Of a stretch of DNA of 64,000 nucleotides, positions 12,063-22,600 are shown in pieces (position 1 is the stretch's first letter; every line of letters starts with the position of its first letter). The DNA comes from Ditylenchus dipsaci (Eukaryota; Nematoda; Chromadorea; Rhabditida; Anguinidae), in NCBI GenBank assembly GCA_004194705.1, contig SADC01000695.1, positions 1 to 64,000 on the forward strand. Reading direction: 5' to 3'. Below the pieces are notes generated by a model. It searched no databases. It saw nothing but the letters and a program-made list of their open reading frames with translations, and was not told the origin of the DNA. The translations under genes and the position numbers were made by a program.

Positions 12063-12088
12063 CACTCAAAATTACAATAAAAAAGGTA

Positions 12089-12134
12089 TGCACCCAGGTG
12101 GATGCGAACCAGCATTCTCGGCGGTGGCTATCCA
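12089..12134 (-). repeat. tRNA-like 3' half (B box) flanking a palindromic MITE
   Basis: The minus strand reads GGTTCGCATCCACCTGGGTG, a B box followed by the same CTGGGTGCA tail as the neighbouring tRNA-like unit. An inverted partner lies at 12440-12484, on the other side of the palindrome. Confidence 0.35.
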
Positions 12135-12138
12135 AGTG

Positions 12139-12445
12139 GTCGTCCACTTGGATCAAAAATTTTTTTTACGTTTTCGGTTTCCAAAACCGTTTTTTCTGCA
12201 CTAATTCGAGCATGCTGAAGATGGTTTGACAGTGGTAAAATCACGTTTTATCGATAAATTTAGAGTTATTGCTAACGATTGATTTATCAAAATCAAGAAT
12301 TCACGATAACTCAAAATTTCTTGATAAAACGTGATTTTACCACTGTCAAACCATTTTCAGGGTGCTCGAATCAGTGCAGAAAAAATGATTTGGAAACCGA
12401 AAACGTAAAAAAATTTTTGATCCAAGTGGACGACCATTGGATAGC
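12139..12445. mobile_element. Palindromic MITE with CCAAGTGGTCGTCCACTTGG ends, second copy
   Basis: A near-perfect palindrome closely related to 7704-8006 (shared phrase GCATGCTGAAGATGGTTTGA), nested inside the MULE and flanked on both sides by inverted tRNA-like arms. Confidence 0.65.
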
Positions 12446-12484
12446 CACCGCCGAGGATGCTGGTTCGAATCCACCTGGTGCACA
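12440..12484 (+). repeat. tRNA-like 3' half with perfect B box
   Basis: GGTTCGAATCC is a consensus B box, followed by ACCTGGTGCA. It mirrors 12089-12134, so the pair behaves as arms of one inverted structure. Confidence 0.35.
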
Positions 12485-13360
12485 CTTTATTTTTTACCGT
12501 AATTTCAGGTATAAAAGACTAACGTTTGACCTTTCAGGTTATTGGGTGAATATACCCTACTCTTGAGTTGCCTGGATAACAACCTGTCCAGGTGGTACTC
12601 AACCCTAGATTTGGGATCGGGTAGGTGAAATCGCACTTTTGGTCTCATCAAGTCCAATTATTCACAAATTTTTTTGGTTGGAAAAATAGATTTTTTTTAT
12701 TCAAATGAACTTTTTGATTTTTAAGACATCCAGGTGGGCATCCACCTGGTCAGGTGATACCTACACCAGGTATTGAAGTTGGAGTGTGTAAAATCGCAAC
12801 TTTGGGCTAGACAAACCAATTCCCCACACAATTTTAAGTTAGAAAAAATGTTCTTATTTTTTATTTTTAAGAAATTTTAATCTTTCAGGTTTGGGTTTGG
12901 TTTTGGTTTCGGAAAAATCTCTAATCCCTACCAGAACATTGAGAAAAGGAAAAGTACAAAAAGGCAGAAAAGTTCTTAACAAATCGGGATTTAAGAAAAG
13001 AATGCCTTAGCAAATATATTCTTAGCAAATGGGCGCCTTAACAAAAAATTCTTAGCAATTTGTCGTTTAGCAAAAAAAATTCTTGGCAAACGACCGCTTA
13101 GCAAATCGACCACTTAGCAAAATGCCGCTTAAATTTCGGGGTACAGCCGGTGAGCCATTCTTTTAAATAAAATTTAAATAAAAATTCTTTTTTCTTGTCA
13201 AAATTTTGAAAAAAGGGTCGAAAACACAATGCCAAAAACACGATTCTGAATGCAAAGATGGTTTTTTTCTGGCCACTCTGTAGACAAAAAGTTATGGTCC
13301 AAACAAACGTTCCAAAAAGTGGTTCACCCTGTATACCGAAGTAGAATAAAAACTTCTCAC

Positions 13361-13684
13361 CTCAATTTCTTTGTCAGAAGCGCAGAGCATGAGCTGGAGC
13401 TGTTCACTAATCTCTTTGTTTGAGCATATATGAGCTGGGAAGCGAAGGGCATTGCCCAATACAGTCATCAACGAGGCACAGTCCGAACAAATACGATATT
13501 GATATGGATAGGTGCGTTGCAAAAGGCCTACAAATATACTTTTAGACTTTTGACCAAGACTTTTAAAATAGTCACCTGGGTAGAGGTACTCCATAACTGA
13601 CAAAAACAAATTTAACAAATTCGAGATCAAATAGGCGGATATGATGAATAGGAGTGTATTGTGGCTGCTCGCAAGTTTCTCCTC
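13361..13684 (-). CDS. GPCR exon 5: TM6-TM7 and tail start
   Basis: The acceptor GATTAG precedes 13684 and the donor follows GAG at 13361. It is 108 codons in phase 0. The start reads EEKLASSHNTLLFIISAYL (TM6), followed by LNLFLSVMEY. TM7 contains TVLGNALRFPAHICSN, standing where NPxxY lies in classical receptors. Confidence 0.75.
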
Positions 13685-16600
13685 CTAATCTTCATAACAT
13701 CATGACCCATAGTCAGTTCAGTAATCAAGGACCGAAGTTGCTGCAATCATTCAGATTGGTGGAAATTGGATAAAAAAATCTAGGCTCTAGTTTGCCTCTG
13801 GAAAAAAGTCGCTTGTCCGAAATAACCCGTAAATCCACTCACCCTTAACACGAGAATGCCCGATCGTAACTTCTGCCTTTTCTAAGAGAACTCGTGGTGC
13901 CAGTCATTTTTCAATGAACGGCCGAAAAAGTCGAGAAAAAAGCAGTTCGAAAATCTTCTAAATGACGTGATCCTATGATATGCTGTTCGAAAGCAAGAAG
14001 AATTTTCATATGACATAGCTATGACTGCGATATAGCAAAATGATCGCTGGAATCTTCTCTTTCATATGAGTGTATATGAGCAGCAGCCTGTCTGCAAAAA
14101 ACTTGACAACCAGCTCAAGAGCATGTCCTAGCTGTGTATAACTGCACAATGCGTGATCAATATCTGTAGAGAAATTCAAGAGCTACAAGATAGGCGAAAA
14201 ATCAGCACAAAATTCCAAAAAAGTCACACAGAAATTACAGGAGAAGAGGTAAGACCAGGACTTATCATGGTGATGAAATTTGAAAGATACCTGGTTTGGC
14301 TTATCCTTGGCCGACTTTCTTTAGAAAAGTTCAGGGTACGATATAGCAAAATGATCAGCGTGAATAATGCAACAGAACGAGCGCAAGAACTCCGAGACAA
14401 CAAGTCAATTTTAGAAAATTTAGGCCAAAACAATTTGACCTGAAAACCGCACGAAAAACCAAGGGCTTTTGGACGAAAATTCAGGGGGCTGTGACTTAGT
14501 TTCGCTTTTTACTCAAAATTTTACAAACAATTTTCAAAAATAAAAATACCACGTGATAGAGCGTGAAAACTTGCATCAGAAGATTGAAAAATATGCTGGT
14601 AGCCTGGTCGTACATGGCCGTTCAATGTTACCATATAAAAAGAAGAAAAAACACAGTCTCATCTGTGATCTATTACTTCTGTTTGATGCAACTGCTTTTT
14701 TCTCGACTTTTTCGGCCATTCATTGAAAAACGACTGGCCCACGAGAATCAGCGTGAAAAGTTCTCCTAGAAAAAAGCAGAAGTTACGATCGGGCATTCTC
14801 GTGTTAAAAAAGATAGTGTCATATACTCCCAAATGCATATAGAGCCAAAAGCGATTAAGCTCAAAAGCCACCTGTACATTTTGGTGCCTTAGCATTAGAA
14901 CTATGCCACCATTCAAGAACACCAAAGTGCCAAAGGGAATAATAACGGTGAGCAGGTTGATGAAAGAGGCCAGCCATTCCTTGTGCCCAGCCTGACCGAT
15001 GGTGTAGCGCTGGAAGATGCGAGAACAGTTGCGGTTGAACACTACCACCACATCCTGCAAATATTTTATAGGGGATTAATGATTAAAGCCTATATACTGT
15101 ATTTCCTCTAATTGCCACCCCGGCGCGGCAATTAGAAGCATGCAATTTTTTCAAACTTCAAGTGGTTCAAAACTCGTGTTTTATTTACTGTTCGAGCTGT
15201 GCAAAAAGTGCTTGTGAGATTTTTGAAATCCCTCGCAGGCATTTTTTACACAGCTCAAACAGTAAATGAAAACAGGATTTTCAGACCACTTGAAGTTAGG
15301 GGGGGGGGCGGTATTTAGAGGGGGGCGGCAATTAGAGGAAATACGGTATGTTATTGCATATCAGAAAATGTTCAAGCACCCAAGCCAATACTCAAAAGAC
15401 GAAAACTCGAGTTTAGTGTCTAATCACCGTATAAACTCGAATCATCCCTCCCTCCAAAAGGGACAAGATGTACAGTCAAACCTCAATAAGCCGGCACCCC
15501 AAGTTCGTTTTAGTCTTGGGTCCGACACTTTTTTAACCTAATTTTCGAAAGCTTTTCCAATTCTGTTTTTACGCCCTGGTCGAAAATATCGTCAGGATTC
15601 CTATTTTGCAGATCGTTTTTTTGAAATCCTGCAATTTTATCATTAAAAAAGCAAAACCTCGATAAGCCGGCACCCCTTTTTTGAAAATGGGTGCCGGCTT
15701 ATCGAGGATTTACTCTTTTAACCCAAATTTTGTTTTCTTTCCAAAAACGATCGGCTAAATCGGAATCCTGACGATATTTCCGACCAGACTGTAAAAACAG
15801 AAATGGAAAAAGCTTTCAAAAATCGTGTTAAAAAGTGTCAGACCCAAAGCTGGAACGAACTTTTGGGGGTGCCGGCTTATCGAGGTTTGACTGTAGTCAA
15901 AGTGATTTAATGGAAAATACCCTTTCATCCAACGTATGAATTAGTTTTCGTCTACAGCGTAGCCTAAATATTTTGGAACATTTAAAACATTCATAATTTT
16001 TTTGTAGGCGAAACTTTGACAAACGGTTTATTTTTCAATCTAAACAGGAGACTATGAGCATTCAAATCCAAAAACAAAAAATTTCAACAAAAAATTACCC
16101 TATGGTTCAAGGAATATTTTCCAATTTTAAACTTTTAAAACATAAGAGAGACCAAGGCAAAAATTCCATACATTTTTTGGTTGTGAATTTTTATCGTCTT
16201 TTCTTTTAAAAATTGAATTTATTTTGTCCACAGGCTTTTCTTGACAATTCAGCGCGCTTTCGAGGCGTTTTAAAATAATTACATTTTGTCTTTTTAGAAA
16301 GGGGAATTAAAGGGGCATGCCCGTGCCCGACACGGAGAAAAGGCGGGGACCAGCACTTTTTTTCTTTCTCGATCAAGTTTCACATGCATACGCATTCAGA
16401 TTTTTTAAGTTTTCTGCCCAGTTTTCAAAAGTAGTATAGGGTCATTAATATTAGATTTGACGCAAAACGAGTGAAAAATAGAACGATTCAAAAAAAATTG
16501 CTGGTCCCGCCTTAACTTTTTAAAACGCACGGGCATGCCCCTTTAATAGATGTTTTAACCGAAAATAATAAAAAAATTTCGAAAACTGGTTTTCCCTTTA

Positions 16601-19600
16601 TAGATTTAGCAGAAAACAATTATTGAGAAAATCAAAATATTTGTGATTTTCGGGTGTACCAAAAGTTCCCGGTAGATTTTCAAAGCCTTATTTCTTGTAA
16701 ATATTAGGGTCATATCTTTTTGGTCATTCTTAGAGAAATTTATTTTTCCAGAAGGCCATATCTTAACACTCAGTTTTTTTTTGAATTTTGTCATATGAGT
16801 GTTGTAGCTTCGGAACTGCGCTACTATATAGTGCTAAAATGTTGTTATAGCGCGAGACCTTGAATTAAACTTTTTACAAGTTATTAAAGCGATAAAAGTG
16901 CTCGTCAACTTCTCAAAATGATATCGCAAGTGTTTGAAGCCAAATGATGGCTCATCTAAAAGAGTCAAGCTAACTTTTATATGCCATTGGAAAGAAGGAA
17001 TGCACGGCTACAAAATGGTAAAATAAAGAGATATGACCTTAACATTTACAAGAAATAAGGTTTTGAAAATATGCCGATAACTTTTAGAATTTATTTTAAA
17101 AATTAAGGTAAAGTAATCACTAGACCAGGCACGGGTCTCTTTATACTCTAAAATAGGAATTAAGGTAAAAAAACACACCACTGCTGTGAACAATTTTACG
17201 AAAATGGCTCCAAAGATAGCACAACCAAGGATGAACCATCGAGTGCGATAGTCAAAGCCACTGAACGTCCAATGTCTGCAATAAGCAAAAATATACAGGA
17301 TTGACCAAATTTCATTTTGGCTACATCTCATTGACTTTTTTCATCTCGCCTTGAGGAAACTCTAGGCAGTTGAATAACACCAAAACACCACTTTTCTTTT
17401 ATGTTTTCAATTTTTATTGGCTGGTTAAACTTTTATGTAATTTTATCGCGAAATGGATTACTCGATTGAGCGAAAAGTTAAAAGCGTTCACAGGAACTCG
17501 GTTGGAATTTAAATTGGGTCATGTTTTGGTACTCAAAACCTAATGAGATGCATGAAATGGCATTTTTTGACCAAATGTCCTTTATTCTATAAAAATGTTT
17601 TTCATTTCAAAATTTTTATTTGGGAGCCCTGTTTTAAAGGACCATACTTGTTGATGACAATGAGAATTTGGCAAATTCAAATGCGCGCGGGACACTTCTT
17701 TTTCGTCTCGCTTTCTACTCTTTGAGTCGTTCAAAATAACTCAAAAGAGTAGAAAGCGAGACGAAAGAGAAGTGTCCCGCTCGAATTTGAATTCGCCGAA
17801 TTCTCATTGTCATCAACAAGTATGGTCCCTTAAGGTTAATTTTAAAAGACCAAGGTCTGGTGGTCCCCGCTAATTAAAAAAAATTTCCTAATCACTGATC
17901 TTCTGTTCGGATTTTTTAACTTGCTTTCTAAAAAACAAGGTTTACAATTTTATTTTAGGTCTATTTTTGTTAGAAACTCAGTAAAAAAATTCGTACGTTA
18001 ATCCAACGATTAGGAAAAATTTGAATTGGCGGGGGAAACTAGACCACCGTGAGCATGGTTTTTTAATGCCAAAAAACGACGAAGTCATATCTCCACATAA
18101 CCTTATTTAAAGTTTAATCTTACCCAGTTTAAACTTTTTTTTCACCTTGATTAAACATCAATTTTAACTTTTTTAATTCTGGGGTATTTGAGGGTGATTA
18201 TTGGTGGGTGCTTTAGGGTGATTTAGCATGATTCAGGGTATTGTGGTTTATACGGTTTTATACGGTATATACGGTTTTTTTGGGTGGTTCAGGATGGTCA
18301 ACCATGTATATTTTGCAGCTTCGAATAAGAATGACAAAATAGCATATAAATTTTTTAAAAATTTCTTTAGTTCAGAAAAAGAAATCAGCAAATTTGTAAA
18401 TTTTTCAGTACTTTAAAATTCATACCGTTCAGATTTATAAATGATTGATGAAAATTTGCAATTTTCCGTTTTTTTGGCTTATAACTCCTCCCTCTCAAAT
18501 TAATTTTTTTACTTAAATTTAGCCAAACCACAAGGATCAACTGCTTTTATTTTTCTTGAATAACGGCCTAATATTTCGAATATTTTACATTTCCGTTTTT
18601 AAAAAAATTGTGGCCCATAAAATATTCCCTACCTAGTCATCATATATCTCTCGAAACTGGCGACAATCAAGCAAAAACATGAAGAAATTTTAAAGATCTG
18701 GCCAAACAAGTAAAGCCATCTAGCTTGTGGCAACCAGTACAAATACAGATGCACCCAATTGAAGTGTTCACCGAGGATGGGAGGCGTCTGCAAAAAACAC
18801 ATTATAATATTATTTTTTGTGCTAATGGGAGTATTTGTTCACAATATCATGCTGAACAAGATAGGTGCAAGAAAGTTTCAAAAAAAGTTTTTTTTGTGAT
18901 TTATTTCACGTATTTATAGTTGGAATTGTCGCACTTTGAGTTGTTTTGATTATTTTTGACTGTAACTTTTTATCTGAAAACAAATTTGTGTATCTTGAGT
19001 GCTAATCTGGTGCAAAATTCGACAGGCTTTTGAATAAATAGAAATTTAGTCGGATCAGTTGCCGTATAACATGCAAAATATTTGAATTTCTTAAAAAGTC
19101 TGTCAAATAAAGAATTTAGTTCTTTCTTATAAACACTAAAAAATCACTGGTATCACCGTTTATATTTCAGCACATTAACTGCAGCAGAAAGTGAAGATTC
19201 TGTGCGTCATTTTTATACCGAAGAAGACAGAAATTCAGAGAACAAAGCAGTATCAGGATCAACAAATTGGTTGGTGACCACGCTTTTTCCGGGGGAATTC
19301 AAATTCGCGCCTTTCTAAGCGTTCTGTAATTTTAGGCTTTTTGCAGTTGGAAACGCATGTTTGAGCTCTTCTCAACATGAACTGCCCCAAATTTTAAAAA
19401 AGACAAATTTTTTACAAGAAAACGTGAGAATACAGAACGCCATGAGAGGCACGAATTTGAATTAACCCGGCAAAAGCCTGATCACCGACCAATTTGTTGA
19501 TCATGACACTGCTTTCTTCTATGATTTGCTCTCTTCTTTAGTATTATAAAGTGCAGTTTTTTAATATGGCAATTGCAGTAGTTGTTTCGCGAAAAAGAAC

Positions 19601-22600
19601 TTTTTTCGAAAATTTCTTGCGCTTATCTTGTCCAGCACGATATTCTGAACAAAACGCTCCCATTAGCACAAACCGGCCTTTAAATGTTAAATTGAACGAT
19701 GAAAAAAATTCAAATTTTAAATGCTCATAAAAAGTCGAAAACATAATTTACATACCGTAGCCCACATGTGGGTTAATTTTCCAACCTCAGAAAAATAAAA
19801 AATATTGAATTAAATTCAAGATTTTCGAGCGTTCAACGAGAACTAAAAGTAAAATCGTATAGCTCATGGTAGTTACGAAAATGCAATTAACAGCTTTGCA
19901 AAATATTTTTTGATGCTGAGATACAGGGTGGTATTCAGGTCGGTTAGTAGAGTCAGTAGATCAAGAGTTACTCTTGATCCTACTTGCACTTGAAACGGGT
20001 TGAGTAGAGTTTAGGATCATGAGTTACTCGTGATCCTACTCGAGCAGCGAGTAATTTTTGATCTGAGTAGAATTGAGATCTTTTCGCCTAAATCGAGTTC
20101 TACTCGCCCAACTCGGCTTTCTAACCCGAGTTTTACGAGTAAATTTATTTTTTATTAATTTTCTCGGGTTCTACTCCCCAACTCGGCTTTCTAACCCGAG
20201 TTTTACGAGTAAATTAAATTTTTTTTAATTTTCTCGAGTTCTACTCCCCCAACTCGGCTTTCTAACCCGAGTTTTACGAGTAAATTAAATTTTTTTAATT
20301 TTCTCGAGTTCTACTCCCCCAACTCGGCTTTCTAACCCTGAGTTTTACGCGTAAACACGATTTTTTTGATCAGGTGGAGTTTTACTCGCCCAACTTGGCT
20401 TTTTTAAAAACGAGTGAAGTATGATTAGAGTATGATTAGAGTGTTTAGTATGAATAGAGTAGATTGAAACTCGTGATTTACATCAGTAAGCTTGACAGTT
20501 GTGTTTGATAATGACTTTTTATTAATTTATAATTTCAAGATACATTATTTTTACTTGCTGAGGGATTGATTTTGAATAAAAGATTACATTTTTGCTTACA
20601 TTGAATTATGGAAAAGCATAATTAAAATCTATTTTTACTAAAAACTCTGCTCAGAACTGTCAGTGAAACTAATGTTGAGAGAACGAAGTTGATGTTTCAA
20701 GAGCTTGTTTTCCATTTTCTTTGAGGCGAAGGTTGACTGTAACTGAACAAGCTCTTTTTAACTCCAACATTGATATTTTTCAGCTACAATAAAATTTTTA
20801 CCATCACACGTTCATATGTAGAGAGAGTTATTGGATGGTTTAAAAGAAGATACTACTCCATCCATGCAGAAATCAGACTGGGAATTGATTTTATACCTAG
20901 TTATATTCTTGCTGCCGCACTTTTGTGGAATTTTAGCAAGAACCGTTCTGCCCACAGAACATGCATTCATGGATTCACATTGACGAATGGCCAACTAGCC
21001 TGAAGGAGAAGACTGGGGTCTTTTCGATACACCATAAAAATATGAGCTGCATTTCTATTCAAAATTATGATCAAAAAAAATAAAACATAAATTATTTTTT
21101 CCTACACAAATTACTGCCAAACCAATGAAATAACCACCACAGTAATAGATATGAATCGAACTCAAACAAATCCTTGTATAATCGATGGTAGAAAGCCGAG
21201 TTGGGCGAGTAGAACTTGAGAAAATTAAAAAAAATTTAATTTACTCGTAAAACTCGGGGTTAGAAAGCCGAGTTGGGCGAGTAGAACTTGAGAAAATTAA
21301 AAAAAATTTAATTTACTCGTAAAACTCGATGGTCGGAAGCCGAGTTGGGCAAGTAGAAATCAAGTTGTGCGAGTAGAACTCGAGTTGGTTGAGTAGAATC
21401 CGAGTTAGGCGAGTAGAATTTGAGTTAGGCGAGAAGATCTCAATTCTACTCAGATCAAAGATTACTCACAGGTCGAGTAGGATCGCGAGTAACTTTTGAT
21501 CCAAAACTCTACTCGTGTGTCTGAAACGAGTTGAGTAGATCAAAAGTAACTCATGATCTTTGAACCTACTCAGCCCGTCTGAAACACGTCGAGTAGATCA
21601 CGAGTAACTCTTGATCCAAAACTCTACTAACCTACCTGAATACGACCCCAGGTCTATAAAATAGAGAGTATATGCTTATTAGAGCATGTGGGCCTATTAG
21701 AGGAAACACGGTAATGAGGGTGACTCTCAGGGCAATTCTTATTTCGAGAATCGTTGTATTTATCAAGTTTAATGGTTTTTGAAGCTAAAGTGCGGTATCC
21801 GAAGTGTTTAATTAAGCGCGTTTTGGTCAGTTTTTACTAATTATCGATTTCAAAGTTCTTTAGAGAACATATTTTTCGGTGTTGGACGATCATTTCCAAT
21901 GTTTTTTTTAGGATTAAATCGATTTTTCCTTAGTTAGTCAGAAAATTTACTTATTCAAAACATAGTAAAATTGACCCAAAATTCAATCAAATTGAATTGG
22001 GCGAGGATTAAATGCGCTTTTTTTGGCTGAAACTCTTTTTCCTTTTGGTCAAAGAGACAAATATCTGAACAATTTTTTTCAAAGTATTACACTATCAGCT
22101 ATAACACTATCAGTTATGCGACTCTTGTTTCTAATAGCGTATCATTGCGGCTCTTTTCGGTTATCGGCACCACAACTTTTTTGTTTATTTTTTCACGTTT
22201 CAATCACTTTCTGTCCTATAGCCATATCTGATTTTTAGCGATGTATTCTAAGAGGGTTATAAAGCAACGAAAAATCAACTCTTGGCTGAAAAAGACTCGG
22301 GTAGAACCAATAGATATTGTTCATGATGTTTATGATACAACTCTTTTATGAGCCAAACCTGTCACGAGGTATTATGGCGAACTACAGGGATATTTTTTTT
22401 GAATCTTAGTGTATCTTTTATGCTTGACAACATTACATGTGGGCGTGGGATGACTGTCGAAATTGACGAAAGCGCCTACACTTACCGGAAATACCACAAA
22501 GGTCGCCTTTCCCGAGAACTTGGGTATTCGGTGGTATTTGCCGAGAAAAAGGGATATTTTCCTGAAGGTTATTGAACATAGGTGACATAATACTTTTATA

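Larger units (their letters stand above)
11687..13148. mobile_element. MULE (Mutator-like) non-autonomous element with TTTGCTAAG words
   Basis: A 1462-bp element with inverted ends GGCTGTACCCCGAAA and its complement, flanked by an exact 9-bp duplication GGTGAGCCA (11678-11686 and 13149-13157), the Mutator signature. Each end carries a run of TTTGCTAAG-type words (11700-11890 and 12970-13130). No transposase is visible. The centre holds the palindromic MITE 12139-12445 and three tRNA-like sequences. The host palindrome's other arm near 6985 gives the unoccupied site with a single GGTGAGCCA. Confidence 0.85.

Noticed and set aside
14153..14443. 96-codon plus-strand frame with charged residues
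   Set aside because: It sits inside the TTAA-flanked MITE in a GPCR intron and has an antisense counterpart; it is explained by the palindrome.
18725..18919. Plus-strand frame opposite GPCR exon 2
   Set aside because: The minus-strand exon has splice sites and a matching phase; the plus frame continues into repeat sequence.
20094..20345. Four regular 70-bp tandem repeats as a CRISPR or satellite
   Set aside because: They are mirrored on the other side of a transposase fragment and are therefore subterminal repeats of an element.
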